From positions 1 to 59,831 of the forward strand of contig JAHHTU010000012.1 of the NCBI GenBank assembly GCA_020024455.1: a DNA stretch of 59,831 bases. Reading direction: 5' to 3'. Positions 28,205 to 36,644 of the stretch are shown in pieces. The notes under the pieces are model-generated. The model searched no databases. It was given only the letters and a program-made list of their open reading frames with translations, and was not told the origin of the DNA. The position numbers and the translations under genes are program-made. The first letter of the stretch is position 1; each line of letters opens with the position of its first letter. Source of the DNA: Anaerotignum sp. GTDB taxonomy: Bacteria > Bacillota > Clostridia > Lachnospirales > Anaerotignaceae.

Positions 28205-28299
28205 TTGTATCTATGCAGAATGTGCCGTATAATAAAAAAGCATTACGGGAAGGGAAGGGTTCGATATCTGTTTATGGGACAGGTGTCGAATTTTTTTGA
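28205..28299 (+). promoter_or_regulatory. Promoter and terminator-like leader hairpin before the MBOAT gene
   Basis: TTGTAT (28205-28210) and TATAAT (28228-28233) with a 17-base spacer form a promoter. The transcript would at once enter a hairpin, TTCGATATCTGT against ACAGGTGTCGAA (about 28259-28290), followed by TTTTTTT, 35 bases before the gene. Such a terminator inside a leader suggests attenuation, but no known riboswitch fits. The rest of 27978-28331 shows nothing else. Confidence 0.5.
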
Positions 28300-28331
28300 T
28301 AGAACAAAATAAAATGTAAGGAGGTATCATT

Positions 28332-29657
28332 TTGGATTTTGGAACAATTCCGTTTATGATATGGTTTTTACCTGTTTTTTTATGCATATATGTTATAGTG
28401 CGTCCATATTATGGAAAAAAAACGGTTTTGATACTTGGCAGTATTTTCTTTTACGGAATTTCTTACATAAAATGGTTGCCACTGCTGTTGATTTTGACAT
28501 TGTTGGCAATTTGGGGTGCATTTTGTGTGCGGAAATGGGGCAAACCGCAACTGGTGATATGGGTATCGGTGTTTGTGGGGATTTTGGTTTTGAACAAACT
28601 GTCAAAACATTTGATGCCGGGGATTAGTTTTTTTGTGTTTACGGCATTATCCCTGTTGTTCGATTGTTACCGCAAACAGGTGTCGGGAAAAGGCGTTTTG
28701 GATATGATGTCTTATCTGTTGTTTTTTCCGAAACTGTTGTCAGGGCCAATCGCAAGAATGAGCGATATGGAAACACGCACCATACAGCTTTTGGGGGAAA
28801 AGCAAAGTACGGTTTTGGCAAATTTGGAAAGTGGCATTGTTTGCTTCATCATTGGCTTGGGATACAAAATATTGCTTGCAAATCAGTTGGGTGGATTGTG
28901 GTATCAGGTGCAGACCATCGGCTTTGCCAGTGTGTCCACACAGTTGGCTTGGTTGGGTATCATCGGATACAGTTTACAGCTTTATTTTGACTTTCAGGGG
29001 TATTCTCTGATGGCGATTGGTATTGCAAAAATGTTGGGGTATACATTGCCGGAAAACTTTGACAGTCCTTATCTTTCCAAGAGTGTGTCTGAATTTTATC
29101 GCAGATGGCATATGACATTGGGCAGTTGGTTTCGGGATTATATTTATATCCCTTTGGGCGGTAGTAAAAAAGGCTTGAAACGGACGTTGTGCAATTTGGC
29201 TGTGGTGTGGGTGTTGACGGCATTGTGGCATGGTATGCACTGGAATTTTGTGTTGTGGGGTATGTTTTTATTATTTTGGATTATGCTGGAAAAAATCGGC
29301 TTACGCAAAATATTGGAAGGCATTCCGCTGTTGGGACACGCATATGTGTTGGTGCTGATTCCGTTTTCATGGGTGTTTTTCTCTTTGCACAATATGTCGG
29401 ATATTGTGCAGTGTTTCCTGCGTTTGTTTGGGCAGGCAGGCGTACAGGTTGCCGCAGGGGATTACATCAAATACGGCAGTATGTATGCACCGTTTTTGAT
29501 TGCGGGTATATTTTTTGCGTTTCCGTATGGAGAACGCTGGTTACGGACAAACTGTAAAAAGGGGATTTGTGTGTTGCTGTTGCTTGTGATTTTCTGGCTT
29601 GCTGTGTATGAATCGGCAATGAGTGCACAAAATCCGTTTATGTATTTTCGTTTTTGA
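28332..29657 (+). CDS. MBOAT-family O-acyltransferase (AlgI/DltB type)
   Basis: A 441-residue polytopic membrane acyltransferase that passes acyl groups across the membrane for O-acylation of a cell-envelope polymer. The MBOAT signatures FYRRWHMTLGSWFRDYIYIP and ALWHGMHWNFVLWG are present; the conserved His of WHGMH is the catalytic candidate. Translation appears to start at TTG (28332) after TAAGGAGG, an uncommon start codon. The SGNH protein follows after 11 bases. The acceptor polymer is unknown; no dlt or alg companion genes are present. Confidence 0.9.
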   Translation: MDFGTIPFMIWFLPVFLCIYVIVRPYYGKKTVLILGSIFFYGISYIKWLPLLLILTLLAIWGAFCVRKWGKPQLVIWVSVFVGILVLNKLSKHLMPGISFFVFTALSLLFDCYRKQVSGKGVLDMMSYLLFFPKLLSGPIARMSDMETRTIQLLGEKQSTVLANLESGIVCFIIGLGYKILLANQLGGLWYQVQTIGFASVSTQLAWLGIIGYSLQLYFDFQGYSLMAIGIAKMLGYTLPENFDSPYLSKSVSEFYRRWHMTLGSWFRDYIYIPLGGSKKGLKRTLCNLAVVWVLTALWHGMHWNFVLWGMFLLFWIMLEKIGLRKILEGIPLLGHAYVLVLIPFSWVFFSLHNMSDIVQCFLRLFGQAGVQVAAGDYIKYGSMYAPFLIAGIFFAFPYGERWLRTNCKKGICVLLLLVIFWLAVYESAMSAQNPFMYFRF

Positions 29658-29668
29658 GGTGATAAGAA

Positions 29669-30502
29669 ATGAAAAAAAGCAAATATCCGATTATTTTGCC
29701 ATTGCTTGCCTCTTTGCTTTGTGTGGAAGCCTATGGGCAGGTACTGCGTATACAAGAAACCGCTGCCAAAGATGGGCAAGTCAAGCCGGGGATTGTGTAT
29801 GTTTGCCAAAAAATAGAAGATTTGCGTCATGGTACACCGGAAGATGTCCCAACATTTCATTTTACCGTGCATACGGAATCTGCAAATGCAAAAGAAGAGC
29901 CGCCACGCCAATTTGAAACGGTGGATAAGAGTTATTTTGACGATGCGGTATTTATTGGGGACTCTCGTATGGTGGGATTGCATGATTATTCCGGATTGGA
30001 CAATGCAACCTATTATGCAGAAGTCGGCATGACCATATTCTCTTTGTTTGATAAGCCTGTGGCAAAATTGGCAGATGGCAGTATCGGTACAGTGGAGCAG
30101 GCACTCCAACAAAAACAATTCGGCAAAATCTATTTGATGGTGGGTATCAATGAATTGGGTACCGGTACACAGGAGCGATTTTTACAGGCATATCAAGCGG
30201 CTGTGGAACGCATACAGAGCTTGCAACCGAATGCTGTGATATTCATACAGGGGATTATGTATGTGACAGAAGAACGCTCCCAAGCAGATGCGTATATCAA
30301 CAATCCCAATATTCAAGTCAGAAATAAGAATATAGCGACATTGGCAGATAATCGCAATATTTTTTATATTGATGTGAATGAAATCTATTCCGATGGCAAA
30401 GGCAATTTGTCCAAAGAATATACATTTGACAATGCCCATCTGAAAGGTGCCTGCTATGAACCATGGGTGGCATTTTTATTGGAGCATGGTATTGTAAAAT
30501 AA
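29669..30502 (+). CDS. Secreted SGNH/GDSL hydrolase-like protein
   Basis: A 277-residue protein with an N-terminal signal or membrane anchor (about 5-22) and an SGNH fold. Block I is FIGDSRMVGL (Ser nucleophile), block III is LMVGINELG, and the Asp-x-x-His pair is FDNAHLKG near the C-terminus. Paired with the upstream MBOAT gene (its ribosome binding site GAGGTG overlaps that gene's stop), it probably completes the acyl transfer to, or removal from, a surface polymer. An AlgX/PatB-like role is inference. Confidence 0.82.
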   Translation: MKKSKYPIILPLLASLLCVEAYGQVLRIQETAAKDGQVKPGIVYVCQKIEDLRHGTPEDVPTFHFTVHTESANAKEEPPRQFETVDKSYFDDAVFIGDSRMVGLHDYSGLDNATYYAEVGMTIFSLFDKPVAKLADGSIGTVEQALQQKQFGKIYLMVGINELGTGTQERFLQAYQAAVERIQSLQPNAVIFIQGIMYVTEERSQADAYINNPNIQVRNKNIATLADNRNIFYIDVNEIYSDGKGNLSKEYTFDNAHLKGACYEPWVAFLLEHGIVK

Positions 30503-30507
30503 AACAA

Positions 30508-30540
30508 AAAACAACCGAAAATCATTTCGGTTGTTTTTTT
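30508..30540 (+). terminator. Bidirectional terminator between the SGNH gene and ktrA
   Basis: A 13-bp stem (AAAACAACCGAAA and its complement) with loop ATCA. A-rich and T-rich ends allow use from both sides of the convergent pair. Confidence 0.85.
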
Positions 30541-30541
30541 A

Positions 30542-31189
30542 TTACTTGCCTAATATTTTTTCCATGTTTTTGTGGTCGCCCATAATCAAAAGGGTTTCGC
30601 CATGTTGGAATATGTGCGTGGGTTTGGGCAACGGTTCCCAATCGTCCATATGTTTGATGGCAAGGATATTGATATGAAATTGCTGTCTGACATTCAATTC
30701 CAGTATGGTTTTGCCCACCCAAGTCGATGGCAGATGTGCTTCATATACGGCACAGTTTTTGCTCAATTCGATGTAATCAAATACGTGTTGTGATGTGTAG
30801 CGTACGGCTGTCCAAGATGCCATTTGTTTTTCGGGATACACCACATCGTCAGCACCGTTTCGCAATAAAAATTTGACGTGTGCGTCACGGCTGGCACGTG
30901 CAACCACAAATTTTGCCCCGTTTTCTTTCAATAAAGAAGTGGCTTCCAATGTGCTTAAAAATTCGTCACCAATGGCAACAATGCATAAGTCAAAATTACG
31001 CACACCCAAAGATGCAATAAAATGTTCGTTTGTGCCATCGCCGATTTGTGCGTTTGTCACATAAGGCAGTACTTCATTGACACGTTCCTCGTTTGTGTCG
31101 ATTGCCAACACTTCATAATGCATACTATGCAATTTATAAGCAATGTGTTTGCCAAAACGTCCTAAACCGATGAGTAATATGGATTTCAT
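30542..31189 (-). CDS. ktrA: Potassium uptake regulatory subunit KtrA/TrkA
   Basis: A 215-residue cytoplasmic gating subunit with one RCK unit: an N-terminal Rossmann domain (LLIGLGRFGKHIA, with AIDTNEE at the end of the second strand) that binds nucleotide, and a C-terminal TrkA-C domain (about 135-215). The single-RCK length fits KtrA rather than the double TrkA. AGGAGG precedes the ATG, 17 bases after ktrB, so they form one operon. Confidence 0.92.
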   Translation of the reverse strand: MKSILLIGLGRFGKHIAYKLHSMHYEVLAIDTNEERVNEVLPYVTNAQIGDGTNEHFIASLGVRNFDLCIVAIGDEFLSTLEATSLLKENGAKFVVARASRDAHVKFLLRNGADDVVYPEKQMASWTAVRYTSQHVFDYIELSKNCAVYEAHLPSTWVGKTILELNVRQQFHINILAIKHMDDWEPLPKPTHIFQHGETLLIMGDHKNMEKILGK

Positions 31190-31206
31190 AATTTCCTCCT
31201 AAAATG

Positions 31207-32550
31207 TCAGCCAATGGTAATACTTTCCTGCGGGTGTTGGGAAACTTCCGGAGCGTGTGTGTTGGACACCAGATAAATGAGTGTCAAGCCACCAATACGA
31301 CCAAAAAACATCAGCAATATCAATACAACATGAGAAATGTTTGATAAATGCGGGGTAATCCCCAACGACAAGCCCACAGTGGCGATTGCTGATGCCGTTT
31401 CAAACAATGCAGTCAAAAGCGGGATATCCTCTATGGCACAGATGATGACACCACCTGTCAAAAAGGATATCAGATATAATGTAAATATGGTAACTGCACG
31501 CCGTAATATTTCAACGGGAAATCTTCTGCCAAAACATTGTATATTGGTGCGATTGGCAAATACGGCACGAATACATAAAAACAATGTTGCGATTGTGGTG
31601 GTTTTGATACCGCCTGCCGTCGAACCGGAAGAACCGCCAATAATCATCAATACAATGGTAAAGAAAATGGCAGGTTCGCTCAATACGGTCAAATTGATGG
31701 TGTTAAAGCCCGCAGTACGGGGAGAAACAGCATGAAACCATGACGCAAGCACACGCTCTTTTGTGGAAGAAAATCCCCAAGTGTCTTTGCCAAATTCAAA
31801 ATAGAAGAACAACAAAAACGGCAAAATCAATAAAATAACCGTTGTAATCAAAACCAATTTTGTATGCAGACGATATTCCCGAAAATGCCATGTATGGATA
31901 CGGATATCGTCCCAGACAAAGAATCCAATCCCGCCTACGATAATCAGGCTGGTGATGACAGCATTCACCAGTATATTGTCGTAATACCCAAGCAAAGAAG
32001 AAAACGGTGCTTCCACACCCATCAAGTCAAACCCTGCATTGCAAAAGGCAGAAATCGAATGGAATATCCCGTACCAAATACCTTTCAAAAAGCCAAATTT
32101 TGGACAAAATACAAAAGAAAGCAATACCGCACCAATGGCTTCAATCAAAAATGTGGTACGAAATATAAAGCCTGTCAAACGGACAATCCCACCAACGTGC
32201 GGGGCAGAAATGGATTCCTGTATCAAACAACGATGTTTTAAGCCAATGCGTCTGCCGGTACAAATGACGATGGCAATGGCAATCGTGACAACACCCATAC
32301 CACCAACTTGTATCAATAACAAAATCAAAAATTGTCCAAACATACTCCAATGGGTTGCGGTATCAAATACAATCAAACCTGTTACACAAGTGGCTGATGT
32401 GGCAGTGAATAACGCATCTAAAAAACCGGTCGTTGTCCCATCTTGGGAAGATATGGGCAACATCAATAAAAATGTGCCCAACAATATCATACCACCAAAT
32501 CCTGCCATGATAATATGGCTAGATGAGAAAGGCTTTTCTTTCCATAACAT
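31207..32550 (-). CDS. ktrB: Potassium uptake membrane subunit KtrB/TrkH
   Basis: The ion-conducting subunit, 447 residues, built of four M1-P-M2 repeats. Filter-like glycines follow P-loops such as SATCVTGLIVFDT, SAFCNAGFDLMG and SPRTAGFNTINL, and the SSGSTAGGIKTTT segment is characteristic. It imports K+ with Na+ or H+ coupling when gated by KtrA. Ribosome binding site AAAGGGAAA. First gene of the ktrBA operon; the 238 bases upstream show no other feature. Confidence 0.92.
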   Translation of the reverse strand: MLWKEKPFSSSHIIMAGFGGMILLGTFLLMLPISSQDGTTTGFLDALFTATSATCVTGLIVFDTATHWSMFGQFLILLLIQVGGMGVVTIAIAIVICTGRRIGLKHRCLIQESISAPHVGGIVRLTGFIFRTTFLIEAIGAVLLSFVFCPKFGFLKGIWYGIFHSISAFCNAGFDLMGVEAPFSSLLGYYDNILVNAVITSLIIVGGIGFFVWDDIRIHTWHFREYRLHTKLVLITTVILLILPFLLFFYFEFGKDTWGFSSTKERVLASWFHAVSPRTAGFNTINLTVLSEPAIFFTIVLMIIGGSSGSTAGGIKTTTIATLFLCIRAVFANRTNIQCFGRRFPVEILRRAVTIFTLYLISFLTGGVIICAIEDIPLLTALFETASAIATVGLSLGITPHLSNISHVVLILLMFFGRIGGLTLIYLVSNTHAPEVSQHPQESITIG

Positions 32551-32788
32551 AATGTTGTTTCCCTTTCATATTACAATTTTTTCCAAACAAATGACGCATA
32601 TGATATGATAAACATATTAGCAATTTTTTTATGACGATAAAAGTTCTATATTGTATTATAACCAAGAATTGCTGTGTGTCAAGCAAAGCAAAAAAAATCA
32701 AAACCATTGTATGAAAATATTATGGAGAAAGGTTGAAAGCGGTGGTTGGGCGTGATAAAATGAAACCAACAGAAAGGAGTTTTGACAC

Positions 32789-33313
32789 ATGAAAAAATTA
32801 TTGGTTGTGATAGATATGCAAAATGATTTTATAGATGGGGCGTTAGGCAGCAAAGAGGCACAAGCCATTGTGGACAATGTGGTGCAAAAAATCAAATCTT
32901 ATCCCAAAGATTGCGTTTACGCCACCAGAGACACCCACCAAGCCGATTATCTGCAAACACAGGAAGGGGCATTTTTGCCTGTGGTGCATTGTGTGGAACA
33001 GACAGAGGGCTGGCAGTTTCCCGAAAAAATTGCACAGGCATTGGACGGTGCGGTTGTGGTAAACAAACCCAATTTCGGCTCTGCACAGTTGGCAGATATG
33101 CTCTATTTTGAAACCATCGGACAGGAAGAAGTGGAAATTGAATTGGTGGGGCTTTGCACAGATATTTGTGTGGTTGCAAATGCATTGCTTTTGAAAACAA
33201 GATTGCCCGAAACAAAAATCATCATAGACAGCAGTTGTTGTGCCGGTGTGACACCCGAAAGCCATGCCGCTGCATTAACCACCATGAAAATGTGTCAATG
33301 TGTCATTCAATGA
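32789..33313 (+). CDS. Isochorismatase-like cysteine hydrolase (nicotinamidase-type)
   Basis: A 174-residue cytoplasmic hydrolase. The catalytic Asp is in VVIDMQNDFIDG (about residue 9), the lysine in VVVNKPNFGS, and the nucleophile Cys in GLCTDICVVANAL (about 130). Family members cleave nicotinamide, ureidoacrylate or isochorismate; the short length and active-site context favour an amidase. Ribosome binding site AAAGGAG. The stop codon overlaps the ribosome binding site of the downstream peptidase. Confidence 0.85.
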   Translation: MKKLLVVIDMQNDFIDGALGSKEAQAIVDNVVQKIKSYPKDCVYATRDTHQADYLQTQEGAFLPVVHCVEQTEGWQFPEKIAQALDGAVVVNKPNFGSAQLADMLYFETIGQEEVEIELVGLCTDICVVANALLLKTRLPETKIIIDSSCCAGVTPESHAAALTTMKMCQCVIQ

Positions 33314-33323
33314 GGTGCGGGAT

Positions 33324-34445
33324 ATGAGAGATGAGCGTTTGAAAAAATTGGCAGATGTGTTGGTCAATTATGCAACAGAAGTCAAAGCAGGGGACAAAGT
33401 GGCAATTTCCGGTGAAGATTGTGCAATTCCTTTTTTGAAAGCGGTGGCAAAAGCGGCAATCCAAAAGGGTGCATATATCGAATATTATATTGACGTACCC
33501 GATATTGACAAAGATTTGCTTTGTCATGGCACGCAACAACAATACGCACAACCCAACCAAAGATTTGGTGCTTGTGCAGCGTCCGATGTTTGGATTAGTG
33601 CATGGGGGAGCGAAAATGTCAAAACCATGCAGTCCGTACCTGCAGAAAACATGAAACAAAGAAGATTGGCAAATAAAGAAAACCGCAAACTGTATGCCGA
33701 CCGTACCGCAAGCGGTGCTTTGCGTTGGTGCGGCACACAATTTCCCACAAACGGCGATGCACAGCAGGCAGGCATGAGTTTGGAAGAATATGAGGATTTT
33801 GTGTATGCCGCAGGATATTTGTATGAAGAAAATCCTGTTGCAAAATGGAAAGAAATTGCACAGGAACAACAAAAATGGGTGGAATATCTGAACACAAAAA
33901 AAGAATTGCATATCCTTTCTGTGGATACGGACATTCGTGTCAATATTGCAGGCAGAACATGGATAAACTGTTGCGGGAAAGAAAACTTCCCCGATGGTGA
34001 GATATTCACTTCCCCTGTGGAGGACGGTATCAACGGCTACATTACATTTTCATATCCTGCCATCATCAACGGACATGAATTCGAACAGGTGCATTTGAAA
34101 GTCGAGCAAGGACGCATCATAGAGGCGGTATGCAAAAATCCCGAACAATATGCGGATTTGCTTTCTTATATAGATACCGATGCAGGTTCCCGTTATTTTG
34201 GGGAGGTGGCAATCGGTACCAATTACGGCATACAGCGGCACACCAAAAACATACTGTTTGATGAAAAAATCGGCGGTTCTATGCATATGGCAATCGGTGA
34301 GGCGTTCCAAGAGGCGGGCGGACACAATACTTCTGCCATTCATTGGGATATGATAAACGATATGACAAAAGCGGGCAAAATTTATGCAGACGGCGAATTG
34401 TTTTATGAAAACGGCAAGTTTTTGGACGAAGTATGCAAGAAATAA
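33324..34445 (+). CDS. M29-family aminopeptidase
   Basis: A 373-residue metallo-aminopeptidase of the AmpS/PepS type that removes N-terminal residues from peptides in the cytoplasm. Metal-site motifs are visible: NFPDGEIFTSPVEDGINGYI, FGEVAIGTNYGI, SMHMAIGEAF and HWDMI near the C-terminus. ATG at 33324 follows GAGGTG at the end of the cysteine hydrolase gene; an upstream GTG at 33300 would overlap that gene. The operon with an amidohydrolase-type enzyme suggests peptide or amide catabolism. Confidence 0.88.
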   Translation: MRDERLKKLADVLVNYATEVKAGDKVAISGEDCAIPFLKAVAKAAIQKGAYIEYYIDVPDIDKDLLCHGTQQQYAQPNQRFGACAASDVWISAWGSENVKTMQSVPAENMKQRRLANKENRKLYADRTASGALRWCGTQFPTNGDAQQAGMSLEEYEDFVYAAGYLYEENPVAKWKEIAQEQQKWVEYLNTKKELHILSVDTDIRVNIAGRTWINCCGKENFPDGEIFTSPVEDGINGYITFSYPAIINGHEFEQVHLKVEQGRIIEAVCKNPEQYADLLSYIDTDAGSRYFGEVAIGTNYGIQRHTKNILFDEKIGGSMHMAIGEAFQEAGGHNTSAIHWDMINDMTKAGKIYADGELFYENGKFLDEVCKK

Positions 34446-34466
34446 TAATTAGGAGATTATAAAGGA

Positions 34467-35507
34467 ATGAAGTGTAACAAAATCATGAGTTTACTGTTGT
34501 GCAGTGCCTTGTTTTTGGGTGGTTGTGGCACAAATGCCACTGCCGAAAAACACGAGGCAACCACATTTGCCATGGACACCATCATGACATTTCAAGTCTT
34601 TGATGCCAATGGCGAGCAGATTTTGATAGATACCGAGCAGGAAATCCGCAGATTGGAGCGTTTGTTTTCTGTCACATTGGAGGACAGCGATATTGCCAAA
34701 TTGAACCAAAATGCAGGCAAAGCACCTGTTGCGGTTTCGGCAGAAACGCTTGGTTTGTTGGAACAGGCGGACGAAATGCGTCTGCTGACAGAAGGCAGTT
34801 ATGATATGACCATATCCCCTGTTGTGAAAGCATGGGGCTTTACAGAGGAAACACACCATGTGCCGTCACAACAAGAAATTGATGCCCTGTTGCCTTTGGT
34901 TGATGCCGATGCGGTGCAAATGGATACGCAAAACAAAACGGCATATTTGCAAAAAGAAGGTATGGCAGTTGATTTGGGCGGCATTGCAAAAGGGTATACT
35001 TCCCAGCAGGTTGCCGATTTGTTGCGGGAAAAAGGTGTATCCTCCGCTATTTTTTCATTGGGCGGCAATGTGGGGGCAGTCGGTGCAAAACCGGACGGCT
35101 CCGCTTGGAAAATTGCAGTGGAAAATCCGTTGGACAATCAGGATTATGTCGGTTTGTTGGAAGTCAAAGACAAATTTGTGGTCACTTCCGGCGGCTATCA
35201 GCGGTTTTTTGAGCAAGACGGCAAAACATACCACCATATCATTGACCCGCATAACGGATACCCCGCAGAAAACGGTCTGATTTCTGTCACCGTTGTTTCC
35301 GAAAACGGCACAAAGGCAGATGGTTTGTCTACGGCATTGTTTGTTATGGGATTGGACAAAGCACTGGATTTGTGGAAAAAAAGCGATGATTTTGAAGTCG
35401 TGTTTGTGACCGATGACGGCAGCGTCATTGCCACAGAAGGCATTGCAGATGCATTTACATTTGAAGGCAGAGATAACGACTTTACGTATGAAGTGGCAAA
35501 AAGATAA
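34467..35507 (+). CDS. apbE: FAD:protein FMN transferase (ApbE), lipoprotein
   Basis: Transfers FMN onto a threonine of flavoproteins such as Rnf or Nqr subunits, outside the membrane. The 346-residue precursor has a lipobox (FLGGC, Cys20). ApbE landmarks are FAMDTIMTF, VDLGGIAKGY, SLGGN and the C-terminal IIDPHNGYPA with the Mg-binding TKADGLSTALFVMG. Length fits. Twenty-one bases after the peptidase gene. No rnf genes are in the window. Confidence 0.92.
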   Translation: MKCNKIMSLLLCSALFLGGCGTNATAEKHEATTFAMDTIMTFQVFDANGEQILIDTEQEIRRLERLFSVTLEDSDIAKLNQNAGKAPVAVSAETLGLLEQADEMRLLTEGSYDMTISPVVKAWGFTEETHHVPSQQEIDALLPLVDADAVQMDTQNKTAYLQKEGMAVDLGGIAKGYTSQQVADLLREKGVSSAIFSLGGNVGAVGAKPDGSAWKIAVENPLDNQDYVGLLEVKDKFVVTSGGYQRFFEQDGKTYHHIIDPHNGYPAENGLISVTVVSENGTKADGLSTALFVMGLDKALDLWKKSDDFEVVFVTDDGSVIATEGIADAFTFEGRDNDFTYEVAKR

Positions 35508-35575
35508 CAACAGAACCATACCAAACGCTGTGGAAGATACCATGGCGTTTTTATTCCATAGAAAGAAGTGAAATC

Positions 35576-36625
35576 ATGAAAAGAACAGAAACAAAAATAA
35601 TACAAATCGGCAATTTGCAAATGGGCGGCGGCAATCCCGTTGTCATACAGTCCATGTGCAATACAGATACCAGAGATGTGGCGGCAACGGTGGCACAAAT
35701 CCATGCACTCGAACAAGCGGGCTGTGAGTTGGTGCGTGTGGCAGTGCCGGATATGCAGGCGGCAGAGGCTGTGGGTGAAATTCGCAAACAAATCCATATT
35801 CCCTTGGTTGCAGACATTCATTTTGACTATCGTTTGGCACTGAAAGTTATGGATTTGGGCATTGACAAAGTGCGTATCAACCCCGGCAACATCGGCGAAG
35901 AAAGCCGCATCAAACAAGTGGTGGAAAAAGCAAAAGAAAAGAAAATCCCCATTCGTATCGGTGTCAACAGCGGCTCTTTGGAAAAAGATTTGGTGGAAAA
36001 ATACGGCGGCGTGACACCACAGGGCTTGGTGGAAAGTGCATTGCGTCATGTGCGGATATTGGAAAAATATGATTTTCATGAGATTGTCGTTTCCATCAAA
36101 GCCTCAGATGTGCCGTTTTCCATAGAGGCATATCGCATTTTGGCAGAACAAATTCCCTATCCCATTCATGTGGGCATCACAGAGGCAGGGACATTGTATA
36201 GCGGTACGGTGAAATCGGCAGTTGGTATCGGTGCGATATTGGCAATGGGTATCGGGGATACCTTGCGTGTGTCTTTGACAGGCGACCCTGTGGAAGAAAT
36301 CAAAGCCGCAAAAGAAATATTGAAAAGTTTGGGATTGCGGAAATTTGGGATTGAGATGATTTCCTGTCCCACTTGCGGCAGAACGCAAATCGACTTGATT
36401 TCCATTGCAAACGAAGTGGAACAACGCTGTGCCAAAAAACAAAAAGACATCAAAGTGGCAGTGATGGGCTGTGTGGTCAATGGGCCGGGCGAAGCCAAAG
36501 AGGCAGACATCGGTATCGCAGGCGGAAACGGCGTAGGCATATTGTTCAAAAAAGGCGAATGGATACGCAAAGTCGAAGAAAGCCGGCTGGTAGATGCATT
36601 GATGGAAGAAATCGAAAAAATGTAA
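35576..36625 (+). CDS. ispG: 4-hydroxy-3-methylbut-2-enyl diphosphate synthase (IspG/GcpE)
   Basis: Iron-sulfur enzyme of the MEP isoprenoid pathway, converting MEcPP to HMBPP with reduced ferredoxin or flavodoxin. The 349-residue protein has the TIM-barrel start GGGNPVVIQSMCNTDT, PLVADIHFDYRLAL, and the C-terminal cluster ligands in ISCPTCGR and AVMGCVVNGPGEAK. It lies 19 bases before polC, the usual Firmicute arrangement (dxr and rseP, which often precede, are absent here). Confidence 0.96.
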   Translation: MKRTETKIIQIGNLQMGGGNPVVIQSMCNTDTRDVAATVAQIHALEQAGCELVRVAVPDMQAAEAVGEIRKQIHIPLVADIHFDYRLALKVMDLGIDKVRINPGNIGEESRIKQVVEKAKEKKIPIRIGVNSGSLEKDLVEKYGGVTPQGLVESALRHVRILEKYDFHEIVVSIKASDVPFSIEAYRILAEQIPYPIHVGITEAGTLYSGTVKSAVGIGAILAMGIGDTLRVSLTGDPVEEIKAAKEILKSLGLRKFGIEMISCPTCGRTQIDLISIANEVEQRCAKKQKDIKVAVMGCVVNGPGEAKEADIGIAGGNGVGILFKKGEWIRKVEESRLVDALMEEIEKM

Positions 36626-36644
36626 CCAAAAGGAGGGGCATGAC

